Source: Morella rubra (Eukaryota; Streptophyta; Magnoliopsida; Fagales; Myricaceae). From it: a DNA stretch of 64,000 bases. Below, one piece after another: positions 37,237 through 48,666 of the stretch. The DNA is taken from NCBI GenBank assembly GCA_003952965.2, contig CM025849.1:13370334-13434333 (forward strand), read 5' to 3'. Position numbers and translations under genes: made by a program. Below the pieces are notes generated by a model, which saw only the letters and a list, made by a program, of their open reading frames with translations, searched no databases and had not been told where the DNA came from. Each line of letters begins with the position of its first letter. Position 1 is the first letter of the stretch.

Positions 37237-37830
37237 TTGAATTGTCCACGTTATGGACAGTTTGAGTTTACAATGTGCGTAATTTGCGGGGAATTAGTTT
37301 ATTTACTAAAATGTGACTGGTTTGACTTGAGTACTCAAAACTTAGGTCTTGAGAAAAGTGGTCGGTTTGTTAGTATTAACACATCCGAAGTGGTACAAAG
37401 ACGACCCGTTCGTGCTAGCTTCTCAGGGTAATCAAGTGTTTTATATCGATGATATCAAGTTGGGCGGTCACTGGAAGATGTTCAAAAGATTACCCGAGAA
37501 ATACGTATGATATTCCACATATTGAGGAGGAAGCTAGTGAAGATGGAAGGACCGTCGAACCGTGAAGCATACCAGGAGAATGAGTCTATTGAGCTTTTTG
37601 TGGACTTTAGCTCCTTTGACATGATCCCGTTGACTAGAAATGAGGTCAAGACTTATGTGCCAGTAACCGATAAGAGCGATCAACAACAACGTGAAGTAGA
37701 AGGAACGATGATTTTTCGGAATCGTTCAGTGAAGATTGTAGTGATTCTGAAGAATATGACTCCGAGGACTAAAGTAACTTTATCGTTTCAATTTACTTTG
37801 CGTGTCTATTTTATTCATTTTGAGTAACAT
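37237..37830 (+). pseudogene. TNP2 C-terminal remnant (DUF4216)
   Basis: The frame begins with KCDWFDLSTQ, shifts by one base near 37,390 and continues with WYKDDPFVLASQGNQVFY and LGGHWKM. These are hallmarks of the DUF4216 domain that follows the TNP2 transposase domain of CACTA elements. A tail with IPLTRNEV matches the usual end of these proteins. The catalytic Transposase_21 domain should lie upstream and is missing. At least two frameshifts make it non-functional. Confidence 0.6.
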
Positions 37831-37887
37831 GTGTCATTGTGTTAATTGTTTCTCTAATATTGATTTATTTGGTTACAGGACGACGTC

Positions 37888-39554
37888 ATGCCAGCGGGAG
37901 GGAAACGTCTTCGGTGCGATTCATCAGTTCGAGCTAAGAGTAGTCCCGGTACACTAGCAGTGTCGGGTCCTTCACTTAGGGATAGAAACGAATTACTGTC
38001 CCCTGACACAGCCAGTCCTAAGCACCCAAAGTAGTTGTGTGCTTAACTGAATTTTAAATTTTTTGTTCTTATTTGTAGCGATGTCGGAATCAAACACGTT
38101 CGAGGTAGTACGCGTGGGATTGCCTTACTCAAGGCTTGCACCGGAGGAAAGCTGACTGTCCATATCCCTGATGGACGTACGGGCGTGATGACAAGGCGTC
38201 CTCAATGCTCTCGAGTCATATTGGTGCGCTCGTTCGACAACATGTCCCATTTGAACGAGTAAGTGGAAGGAGGTCCCCGAAGGGTTAAATCGTATGTGAT
38301 GAACCGAGTGTTGGTAAGTATAATTTTTTAAATTTTAATTGTTTAAACTTTTTTGCGTTTCTAACTGTTATATATGTTAAGGATGACTTCCAACTAGATT
38401 ACGACCGAGCTGAGGATCGTTTCACTGTGACGTCTACGATGAACACACGTACAGGACGCACAAAAATAGAATGTTCCAGCATTACTCGGTGTTCAATTCC
38501 AAAGAAGAGGCGTTAGAACACCCGTATCCCGATATGAACAAGGAAGAATGGACTCGTGTTTGTGATTTATTCGCGAGCGAGGAATTTCAGGTTAAACATT
38601 TTTATTCCGTCCTGAACGTTTATTTTATTTTATTATTAATTGTGGTAACAACTGTAAATGTACAATGCAGAGGAGGAGTGCAATCAACAAGGAGAATAAG
38701 CTAAGCTGAAGATTGTACACACATCGGGAGCGAGGTCTTTCCAACGCACGAGAGCGTTGTTTGTAAGTAATAAATTTAAATTTTATTTTTATTATTTAAA
38801 TAAATGACTTAGGTATTTTAATATGCACGTTTTATATTTTTTTGGTGTACAGAAAAATCAGAATCTGATGAGATTAGTGTTGCGTTGCTTTATAAAAAGA
38901 CGCATACTAATAAGGATGGCATGTGGACATCAGAAGATGCACGAGAAAATTTTGTAAGTTGTAACATTAGATTTAATGATGCATTTGTGTGCGTTTATGT
39001 TTCATATGTGCTAGTTTTTATTTTATTTTCTAATTTGTAGGAAAAAATGGAAGCGTTACAGTTGCAGTACGAGTCAGAGGGAAAGTCATACACGAAGTGG
39101 AGATCTTCACTGAGGTGTTGGGGATGAAAGCGGGTTACGTGCGAGGTTTAGGCCGTTCAGTACGGTCTGTTGGATCATCTTCATCAGTATCGTCCGTTGA
39201 TTTGTCCCGGAGGTTGGAGGAGGCCAGATTACAGATTGAGGAGATGAGGGCTAGACAGTTGGAATATGAAGCGCTTCTTGTCAAAGGTCAGATATGGAGC
39301 AGACGATGCGAGAGCATCTGCAGATGATGGAGGAGCAGCAACGGAAGAAAGATGAAGAGCTGATGCAGATGATGGCAGAGCAGCAACGAAAAAAAGACGA
39401 AGAGCACCGGAAGATGATGGAGGAGCAGCAAAGGACCCTAGTGGAACAACAAGAATGGAGGATGCAACTAATGGTGGAGCAGATGCGTGAGCAGCTGGTG
39501 GAGCAGATCAGACAGCTGCAATCTCGTTCGACACCCAAACGAAAATTTGGGTAG
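37888..39554 (+). pseudogene. TNP1/PttA-type CACTA transposase (Transposase_24), decayed
   Basis: ATG at 37,888 opens a short N-terminal exon. Several exons with GT-AG borders follow: one ending in FASEEFQ at a GT, one starting after TGCAG at about 38,670 with NKEN, one ending ARENF followed by GTAAGT, and one starting after TTTGTAG near 39,040. The last has EIFTEVLGMKAGYVRGLGRSV, which fits the TNP1/PttA En/Spm family. The C-terminus is a Glu/Gln/Met-rich coiled coil ending at 39,552. Frameshifts or stops lie near 38,150, 38,265, 38,700 and 39,095, and just before the coiled coil. In intact elements this protein binds subterminal repeats and aids excision. Confidence 0.65.
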
Positions 39555-40680
39555 ATTTATATATTTTTACTACTTTCTTAGCACTTATCGATTACGTATT
39601 TTATTTACTTTTAATAACGATTGCATATTTGTAGATATTTTATTATTTTAATGAGCATTGAATATATTTTTATTTATATTATTTGTAAATTATTTTTAAA
39701 ATTAATTAAATTAATTGACATACAAGAAAACCATTCGAACGTATGAGTGGAAGTCCGAACGGTTAATTGGCATTGATAACGTGCGCACGCATAACAATCC
39801 GTCCGCACACATCACGTCAAATTAGTCCGTCCGAATGGTTGTTTTCGCGTGCAAATGATCTTTTATCTAGCAAATGTGCGCACGCTAAACTAAACGTTCA
39901 ACGTGTTCAACAGAACAAGCGTCGAAATGCGTCATAGTTCGAACGGATTTGGAGGATGACAAATAAAATTTCGTCATAATGAAACAATGGTGCGGACGTC
40001 TTTACGAAGGCGTCCGGACGTAATGTCTGTACGTGCGGATGATGTTGTATATCCGTGCGCACGGATTGTAGATGAGGAAATTCATTTCGTCACCCAAGAG
40101 AACCATTCGCATTAACCGTCCGAACATATTTAGAGTACGTTCGCATAGCTCATGCGAACGGTTGAATTGCACTGCGCATGACGATTTTCAATTGAAAGCG
40201 TGGGTGAAATGAGGTCTCACAGTCAAATCTGTGATATTTGAGTTCATGGGTCTCGTTCGAATGCAGTTTGCTACGATAGAACGTTTCGCCAAAAAATGGG
40301 CGAGGAAAAAGAGAGCTTAATTTACCGTTCGAATGTGATTTTTAAACGCTCGAATGATTCTTTGGTATCTGAACGATGTTGTTTCATGCTTTTTAGTGTT
40401 CATTTGAATTATACTTTTCCATTAGAACGGTCTGCTAAAAAGGGGCGGCAATATAACACGCTTAAACTATCGTTCGAACAAATGTTTCCCACGCTTGAAT
40501 GTCTATTTTTCTATCTGAACGACAACGTATTAGTTTTCAAAACCATCTAACGATTGTCGAAATAACATTCGAACGTGTTTTCTAACAGAGTCAGCTTAAT
40601 TTCATGGTGTTTATAGTTCGTACGGTATATATATGTTCGAACGTTTGTGGTATAATTGAAATGTATAAGGTAGTATCACA

Positions 40681-40820
40681 TATATAAGGTAGGTATAAGG
40701 TATTATAGATTATGTATATGTACAAGGTACTATATATTAATTAATATAATATATATAATATGTATAAGGTACTATTACATAATATGTACAAGGTATATTA
40801 TATAATATACAAGGTACTAT

Positions 40821-40866
<46 letters not shown>

Positions 40867-41060
40867 CTATATTATAATTGTAAAGGTACTATATATTAAT
40901 AAGCAATAGATACAAAGCACTATTATATAATATGTCTAATGTACTATTACATATTATGTACAAGGTACTATTATATTGCATATATAAAATGTACAAGTTA
41001 CTATATATAATATATATATATTATATGTAGATATTTGATTTTGATAATTTTATTCCTTTT
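40681..41060. repeat. AT-rich microsatellite-like tract
   Basis: Degenerate repeats of a TACAAGGTACTATTATATAA type surround an (AT)n run at about 40,829-40,860. No gene. Confidence 0.8.
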
Positions 41061-41094
41061 TATTTTTAATTCCTTTTATAATTTTTTTGATTTA

Positions 41095-41225
41095 CTATTT
41101 TTACCGTTTTAACGTTAATACGTTCTAACGGTTACCTAATGATGTCAGTTCTAACGTAAGCTATTACCGTTCTAACGTTTACATAATGTCGTCCATTCTA
41201 ATGATATAAATCATTAGAACGGAAA
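41095..41225. repeat. Cluster of CGTTCTAACG-type motifs
   Basis: Six or so copies of GTTCTAAC or its complement occur within 130 bp. The word differs from GTTCGAAC of the neighbouring element only at the central CG. It probably marks the subterminal region of another CACTA-like element, linked to the ORF fragment next to it. Confidence 0.55.
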
Positions 41226-41439
41226 ACAAATTTATTATTACTTAATTTTTAGTATGATTTTATTTATAATTTATTATGATGTGTGATTTTCTTTTTAATT
41301 ATAATTTAGTTATCAAATAAAAAAAGATTCCTTTACCCAAAATAATATAATATGTACAAATAATATAAAATGTACAAATATAATTATTCGAATGTCTGAA
41401 AAAAAAAACTAAAAATACAAAATAAAAAAAAACTATAGG

Positions 41440-42054
41440 GTCATCTCCTCCAACTCTTACACCACGTCACCCTCGACATCAGCTATCTCTGTGCATGATG
41501 TCTTTCCAGCCCTCGTCATTTGTCTTCTTCAACTCTAGCTGCATCGACTCAATCTTCTCAAGTCTCTTCTCCATAGCAGCCAGACTGCTGATAATGGGAA
41601 CGACAGCCTTCTCCACTGCATGTAAAATCCTACGCTTCATCTATAGCAAAGCCCAGGTGTCTTGATGATCCCGGCTCATACCATCCGAACGCTACGGTGC
41701 AGCTGAAGGATACTATGAGCTCGATCCATGCACCATCAAACGCTGACAGGTCCCACTGTTGATGGCACCGAGCTGCATTGAAGTCGGCTCATAACGTGTG
41801 GCATCTATCCTAACATCCACAATCAACTGAGTCAACAAGCTTCCATACGGCAGACCCTCTTTGCTCGCTGACTGAACCTCAGTCCTCATGGTCTGGATTA
41901 TGAAGAGCGAGAGGTCAAACAGCTCGAGACGAGCCAGCATCAACATCACTTGTGCACGCTTGGCTGTGCACTCTTTGTGATGTTGCTTTGGAAAGATGTT
42001 GTGGCAGACTATGAGGTGCAACATCTTCCAAAAAGCAGCGAAGGTGCTCTGCAA
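41440..42054 (-). pseudogene. Transposase_32-like ORF fragment, opposite strand
   Basis: On the minus strand, a frame of about 113 codons includes AAFWKMLHLIVC, KRAQVMLML and LPYGSLLTQLI, the same order as WRIMHLILC, GRAEFLYMVV and LPYGVLLTQFL in the plus-strand gene at 35,390-35,690. Downstream (41,440-41,630) a broken frame with AAMEKRLEKIESMQLELKK matches the coiled-coil tail. The N-terminal part is missing at the junction with copy C. The two genes differ too much to be a recent duplicate. Confidence 0.55.
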
Positions 42055-42459
42055 AACTTATGACTATAATAATTTCTGGCCCTCCTCATGCATTTCACAT
42101 CCCCAGCACCGTGAACCCTAATTGCCGAAGGTTATTTCACATTATTTATATGCTGACACCTTAAGTTTTGAAGTAGCAACTTCCATATGTTTTGGTTTTA
42201 GGTAAATTAACGCAAGCATGATGATTGAATTTCACACATTTTAATATCGCCTCAAATGTCTTCTTTTTCTTTTTCTTTTTTCTTTTTTTTTTTTATAATA
42301 GAGAGAAATCCGTACTCCAGTCATGTGCCCCATCAGAACCTCAAATACCTTCTCTGAATCCTATTTTCTACACTTTTCACTTCATCTTTGAAGTTTGAAC
42401 TTTTTGAATGGATGCTTTCGTAGTTAAACTAAAACCGAATCATCTGAGAAACATTATTA

Positions 42460-42841
42460 GGGAAAATACACTTTTCACCCACGAACTACCATATATTTTA
42501 CACTTTACACCTAAACTACAATTTTGACACATTGCACCCTCTAACTACCAATTTTTAACACTTTGCACCCTTTATCAAATTTTTAACTAAAATGACGATA
42601 ATGCCCCTTAGCATATATTGATATTGTTGTCAATTCATTAATTTCTCAAGGGTATTATTGTCAAATGGAGGGTGCAAAGTGTTTAATATTAGTAGTTGGA
42701 GGGTGTAATGTGTCAAATGGGTAGTTTAGGGTGCAAAGTGTATAACATTGGTAGTTTGAGGGTGCAATGTCTTAAAGATGGTAGTTTTGGGTGCAATGTG
42801 TCACTACTCCGGTAGTTTGTGGGTGAAAAGTGTATTTTCCC
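42460..42841. mobile_element. MITE C: ~380-bp element with inverted ends
   Basis: The ends (GGGAAAATACACTTTTCACCCAC and its inverse) are flanked by TTA on the left and CTTA on the right, which suits a 3-bp TTA target site as in PIF/Harbinger MITEs. The copy A and B units have no such element. The interior repeats TTTGCACCC-like words in both orientations. Non-coding. Confidence 0.7.
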
Positions 42842-43479
42842 CTTAATAGGTTAGCCCGAAAGTCATTTTCCCGGAAAATGTCTTCCAAACGTCAGAATTA
42901 AGATTAAAGTTTTCGAATGGGCGCTTTCATATATACAATAGTAGCTAAACTAAAAGTGAATTAACTGAGAAACTAGGTTAAACCCAAAAGCCATTTACCT
43001 GCAAAATGTCTTCCAAAAGTCAGAATAATGATTAAATTTTTTGAATGTGTTCTTTTCATATATATCTTCTCGCGCTTCTTAGAGGGAAAAAAAATACATA
43101 CAGAAGAAATAAAAAAGCTCCAATTCAAATTAGATTTTTATTTACTAAAGGTTGAAGTAAATGAGCTAACCACTATAAATTTCTTGATTTAAACACACAC
43201 AAAAAGGCAATGACCTGTATATATCTTTAAGTAAATAAATGAACTGATTATATATAAAAAAAAAGTAAATAAACTAATTAAATGAAAAAGACACTTGGAG
43301 GAGTTACAACAAAAGACATTTGAAACTCTGAAAGGTTTTTAAAAACATTTATGATTTAGAAAGTAAGGAGAACGAATTTTAAACAAATAATAATTAATAT
43401 GCTATATTTAACATGTCAATTTATTGTATCACTGTTGGAACTCAAAATATTTCATTCCTTGGTTTCTGCCCTAGTCCTC

Positions 43480-43487
43480 TATTTATA
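43480..43487 (+). promoter_or_regulatory. TATA box of peptide-gene copy C
   Basis: TATTTATA in the conserved context CCTCTATTTATATTGAGCC. It lies 120 bp before the usable ATG and 93 bp before the lost ancestral one. Confidence 0.55.
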
Positions 43488-43599
43488 TTGAGCCATTTAC
43501 TTGAACTCAACACATTATAGAACTTGGTACTGAGTTTTATATATATATATATCTTTGAGTTCAAGGAAATCCACGGCTACGAAATATATTAGAAAACTT

Positions 43600-44019
43600 A
43601 TGGTGGCGATCATGGTGTTGGTTATGATCCTGATCATGTTCCCTGAGTTGCAGGCTAATTATGTCGCCGGCCCTACCACTTTGGATCTGTCTTCTTCGTC
43701 TCCGACCCGACTTCCACATTACTTTGCACTCGATGATGTTCAGCGACAGCGACCATTTTATGATTGCATTACACACCGAGTGGGAAAGTGTAAACGTTTG
43801 TACAAGAGATGGCTGAAGACATTTCGGAATATTGATTTCGGCATCTGCATCACTGGTAGCTTTATGCACTGCATGGCGTCTACACCTGCGGTTGAAGATC
43901 CAGCGTATCATGCTGCTCATTGGTGTCTACATCATGCTTGCGTGAAAAAGAAATTTACCAGCCGTTATGCACCTTGTTTGTTCAAGTGCTATAGAGAGTA
44001 TATCATCACGTTGTATTGA
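43600..44019 (+). CDS. Small secreted eight-cysteine protein, only open copy
   Basis: The 139-residue product starts with a very hydrophobic leader (MVAIMVLVMILIM, cleavage perhaps near residue 19). Eight cysteines follow at 56, 64, 83, 91, 109, 114, 126 and 130, with spacing C-x7-C-x18-C-x7-C-x17-C-x4-C-x11-C-x3-C. Lys/Arg/His-rich segments suggest a basic mature protein with four disulfides, exported to the cell wall or apoplast. The ATG used by relatives at 4,190 and 26,151 is ACG here (43,573), so I chose the next in-frame ATG, nine codons further in, which keeps the leader. I do not recognise the family; the Cys pattern loosely recalls plant thionin-like or other cysteine-rich peptides, and no activity can be claimed. 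A 3' UTR intron is possible. Confidence 0.65.
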   Translation: MVAIMVLVMILIMFPELQANYVAGPTTLDLSSSSPTRLPHYFALDDVQRQRPFYDCITHRVGKCKRLYKRWLKTFRNIDFGICITGSFMHCMASTPAVEDPAYHAAHWCLHHACVKKKFTSRYAPCLFKCYREYIITLY

Positions 44020-46669
44020 GCTTTGATTGGGTAAAGAGTTCCTAACTAATGATTCCTCTATTTTCGTTAAATGTTAATTTTTTTTTTATTTTTTTTTGTG
44101 AGCAAATGCATTTTTGATCTTGGGTTAAATGTATTTTTCGTCCATTAAACTATTAGGTTAGTTATGAAGATCTAGGTCTTAGACCAAAAGATATGTCTTA
44201 AAGTTAGAGTTATCTAAGCCCTATTATTAAGTATTCTACTTGGGTTCTCTTAAGTAATGTGAGATCTCAATAGTTACTCTAACACGTTGTCAATTTCTTT
44301 TCATTTCACCCCTCAACTATCCATCTTGTACATTTTGTACCCTCGGCCATTAATTTCGACAAAAATGAATAGTTTTGCTTTGTAAAATGATGATTTTTAT
44401 CTTCAAAAAAAAAATTTATTGGGATGGTTTTGTTGGGGGGGCAGAATATAGTCATTTCATTGATAATATTAATTTTTGTTCCAATTAATTGCGAATTGTA
44501 CAAAGTGTACAAGATTGATAGACGTTGAGAAATAAAATATAACGAAATTAATAGTTCGGAGTAAAAAGTATCGGATCTATAATAGTTAATGGACGAAAAT
44601 TTGATTTTTTTGCTATATTTGTTTATTTCTTTTCTAAACTGCAACAGAATCATTACCTAAAAGAATAGTTAAATTGGGTAAGTATATATTTGACCTTTTA
44701 TTTTTAACATTGTTTGTAGGTAACAAATAAGGTTCGTTTTGACCAGAAAGGTGTCAAAGCTTGTTTCCTCTGCTTTGTTTGTTGAGCTACGAACACTTGA
44801 ATGTACGCTGTGCTTTTGTATTCAACGGGAGGCTTCTTCAGCAATTTCAGCGGTCACTTCATTGGAATCTGGCCGTTTTGGGTTGTGGAATAAGATTATA
44901 TAGTTTTGTAATACTTCACTTGATTTCGATATAAATATCGAATTTATTCCTAAGCTATGTTGATTGGATCAATATGTACCAAATTTGGAGGTTGAATCTT
45001 CCATGACTTGTTTATTTTATTACATGTTTAGAAATATTACGCTTTCTACTTCGTGTAGGGAGAGCATGATAAATACTTGATGTTGATATATGCTATGTAG
45101 TATATGTTCTATAAAATGTTATATACGCATGTATTATAGAGGGCTGTTCATTGGTGTAGAAAGACGGTTACCGGCGCACGGTAGTAGCGGGATTGGTGTA
45201 GGATTTTGCCATGGGATGGTGACATAGGCGGTACCGATGGTGTTAAAACCATTTTTATTTTTATTTTATTTTATTATTTTATACGATACAAAACGATGCC
45301 GTTTCTCATTAAAAGAAATATTGTTGTTTTGATTGGGAGGATTGCCATTTTGAAGCTGTTGTTTTAAAAAATAAAACTTGCCAAAGTCTCATCTTACTCT
45401 TCTCCGACCTTGATTGTCAACTCTCTCTCTCTTTCTTGATTGACGTTTGGCTAGTGTGGCAGTAACCTCCTATCGCTACTGTCAAACTGGTGTCACCGTA
45501 ATCAACCGAAGGCGGTTTCCGATTTAGAGAAACCTCCCAGGGCAGTGGTGGTGCTAGTTGGGGCATAAACCACCAGCAGCACTACCATGTGCTGCCCTAG
45601 TATTATCTACATGTTTTTTTTGTACATGTTTATATTACTTGATGTAGTACATTTGTTATTACAAGTGCCAGGGGTGTGTATTTCCGAAAAGGATTACGAA
45701 AAAATATTGCGTTTTTTCTTTTTGCACAAAATTCAAAAATTTCAAGGCTCAAATCCAACACTCGAAACTATAACCTAACGTTTCCAAACAAGCCCTGGAT
45801 TTTATCCCTCTTTAGACGGCCCCTTGCTTATTCTCATTTGAGCAATTTGGGTATAGGTTGGGTTCGGGCCGAAGAAGAGGTTTTAGGCTTGGCGGGGGCA
45901 ACCGCCAGAACCAAAAAATGAAAGCCCTGTAAATTTTTAGGTCCCCGTCCCCTGAGAAGAATTGGATTTTCCCATGAACAAAAATATGCATTAAGGACAA
46001 CAATTTTTCTTCTTTTCTTTATTAAAGAAAATAATCCACATCAGCAAAATGAAAAACCAATTTTTTTATATGTGAAAAAAAAAAAAAAGACGTATATATT
46101 TTCTACACTTTAATATTCCTTATTTTTATTTTCTCCTGGCAACGCCAACAGCTAAATCCTTAGATTTTTTTTTTTCCCTAAAAGTATGCATTAAAGAACA
46201 TAATCCTCATTTTTTTATTACTAACATTAACTGCTTTAAAGAAAAACAGAAAACAAAAAATTATGTTTTTCATAATAGGTCATTAGATTTTAAAGCTAAA
46301 AATTTTAGTCCTTGAGTTTTATACTATATTTATAATGAGCCCTTAGGTTTTAAAAACTAAAAAATTTAGTCTGCTCTTTAAGAAAAGAGTCCTTCGGTAT
46401 TCTCTTGTTCAATTTATCAATGGCAGAACGTTTACCTCAATATAAATATAAGTCAGACTCCCACGTGACGCTCCTACATGGCCAATAAATAATGTTGGCC
46501 ACATTTGACGTCATGTCACCTATTGTTTATAGCACCTCAAATTTTATATTATTGATTAATTTATTTAAAAAGGTTTAAGTGGTCTAAAGATCGAGATAAG
46601 TGGGATTTTTATGTTAGATTTTGTAAAAGGTATCAAGGCGATGTTTTAAGAATCACATATTTCATTGAA

Positions 46670-48227
46670 AACCCCCAACGTACATAAATTGTTATGAACT
46701 GTGTTTGCATGAAATGGTGTAATCACAAGCCTTGTTAATGTCTACCATGTTAGCATTCGATTTGCGTTGTTTTTAAAATCATAGTTATTTCATATGTATA
46801 TCAATATATGCTTTTTTTATAGAATTTCAAATGCTTAAAATACAATTTGAAAATTATATGAAAGTTACATGTTTTATATGGTTATGTGCATAGTAAAAAA
46901 TGATATACTATTTTGTTGATGATTATTATATGCCATGTGTCATGTTTTCAAATCTTGAGGCCCAAAGTTCGAAGCTACAAATATTAGTACCAATTGCAAC
47001 CACACCATGTGCATCAATCATGAAAACAATATGGCTTATGATGTAGATTCTTCCCAGTGCATACTTGGTAGCATGTCAAAACATAATAGGGAGAATTTTA
47101 CAGACTATGTTTTAGTTTGGTTGATCCACCATCTAAGTTTCAAGTAGTTTTCTGATTGCACAATCCTGCCACTGGTAATAAATGTGACCACCTTACAATC
47201 AAAGGGAAATTTGTAGAATTGTTATATAAAGATGAAAGTTGTTTCAAAATTATAGTTATATGATATTATGATTGAGATCTATGATTTTTCTATTGCTTCT
47301 TACTTATAAAAAGTGGCTCATGAGGTACACCCTAGTACACCCGTATATTTTCTTTCTTTTCAAATGATAGAAGGCTAGAATTACAATTTGACTGTGTCTA
47401 GTTTTGATATTTTAATTTTTAGAGAGTTTAAAACAAAGTGTTTTTATTCAGTTGTTTTATAGTTTTTAACTTGGATTATGCTATATATTAAAGATTATTT
47501 ATTTTATGTTAATTGATTTTTATCCTAAATTTTCACTGGTTTTATGTATAAAAGTAATAACAAATCCCATGGGATTCGACACGTTACAGATGGTGTCGAA
47601 GTCAATTATGTACCTCATGAGCCACTTTTACAAGTAAGAAGTGAAAAAATTGTAGATCTCAATCCAAATATCATATAATTGTAACTTTGAAACAACTTTC
47701 ATCTTTACATAACAATTTTATAAAATTCCCTTTGACTATATCTCTGGTTCACATTTATGGCCCGTGACAAGATTGTGCAATCCAAAGACTCCTTAAAATT
47801 TAGCTTGGCCCAACCAAACTAAGCCATACTCTCAATAGAATTCTTCTTGAAATTTGGCACGTTACCACTTGGGAAGAATCTACTACGTGAATCATCTTGC
47901 TTTTATGATTATGATTGGTGTACTTAGTATGGTTGCAATTGGTACCAATATTTTAGCTTCGAACTAGTCTCAAGGATTGACAACATAACACATACATATC
48001 ATATAATAATCATCACCAAAATATTATATGATTCTTTACTTTGCACATAACCATAAACATATAACTTTCATTATAGACAAGGGAAATTCCATAAATAAAT
48101 CGTATACATAAAAAATTACTATGATTTAAACACAAGTCAAATCAGCAAATACTTACATAGATATTAAAAAGACTAGTGATTACAACATGTCATTAACATA
48201 ATGCATAGAAACGCTAAGGGTGGGAAA
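46670..48227. repeat. 1.5-kb long inverted repeat
   Basis: Arms of about 640 bp (46,670-47,330 and 47,608-48,227) are inverted copies with roughly 80-85% identity by eye, separated by about 280 bp. A clear pairing is GTGGCTCATGAGGTAC near 47,313 with its inverse near 47,610. The outer part of each arm also matches 12,860-13,160. No ORF is present. A transcript across it could form a long hairpin. Confidence 0.8.
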
Positions 48228-48666
48228 AAAATCTAGCCAAGATTATAATTCCAGATTCCAATACCAGCACATACTGGAACCTAAACTAGAATGTATTTTT
48301 TTCATTTTTGGGAATCTAAAATTTTTTATTCTAATTTTTTTTCAAAAAAAAAAAAAGGTTAAAACCTTGTAATTTTACTTTAAATTTTATATTAATGTTT
48401 ATTTTATTTTAGTAGGGTTTAAAACATTATAATTTTAAAATAGAGCTCAAAATTTTTTTATGTCCCTAATTTTAGAATGTTGTAATTTTATTTTAAATTT
48501 TAGATGAATGTTTATTTTAGATTTTAAATGATTTTTTTATATTTTATTTATTTATTAATTTATTATGTATAACAAAATAATTTGTGCAAAATTTAGGCCC
48601 AAAAAGCTTTTGGGCATAGTAGGGCAAAAAAAATATATAGTCAAAAAAGTCCATCTAAGGAAACCT

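Larger units (their letters stand above)
32305..40650. repeat. Array of GTNCGNAC palindromes
   Basis: By eye I count 20 exact GTCCGGAC sites, including 32,311, 32,400, 32,419, 33,797, 34,011, 34,029, 34,608, 34,630, 36,304, 36,461, 37,038 and 40,012. GTTCGAAC occurs at 33,776, 33,825, 33,921, 40,472 and 40,635, with another just left at 32,085. GTGCGCAC occurs at 39,781, 39,876 and 40,055. Many half-variants such as CGTCCGAACG and CGTTCGGACG lie between. Most sites extend to CG on one or both sides. CACTA elements usually carry subterminal transposase-binding repeats; these probably serve that role. Confidence 0.8.
31835..40680 (+). mobile_element. CACTA (En/Spm-type) element, decayed, with palindrome array
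   Basis: The left terminus is CACTACAAGAATTATAG, the classic CACTA start, followed by a hairpin. Within it, in + orientation, lie Transposase_32-type ORFs, a TNP2-type DUF4216 remnant and a TNP1/PttA-type transposase gene. The main TNP2 transposase domain is not found, so the element is non-autonomous. Palindromic motif copies are dense at 31,960-37,150 and again at 39,730-40,650, flanking the TNP1-like gene. The right terminus was not found; the end given is where the motif stops. Confidence 0.7.
42130..46950. repeat. Duplication copy C (older)
   Basis: The unit seen in copies A and B recurs here with clearly more divergence: upstream block, peptide gene, 3' region, GC-richer tract, then the part that continues at 11,843-13,160 in copy A. 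It lacks the insertions at 6,591 and 7,882, so it reveals their empty sites. About 115 bp at 44,160-44,275 is extra in this copy. Confidence 0.75.

Noticed and set aside
31835-40680. Palindrome array as a CRISPR-like or satellite array
   Set aside because: Sites are 8-10 bp, irregularly spaced and not separated by constant spacers; plant CACTA context explains them better.
43561-43920. 119-codon minus-strand ORF opposite the peptide gene
   Set aside because: Shadow of the sense gene; His/Asp-rich with no conserved structure in the other copies.
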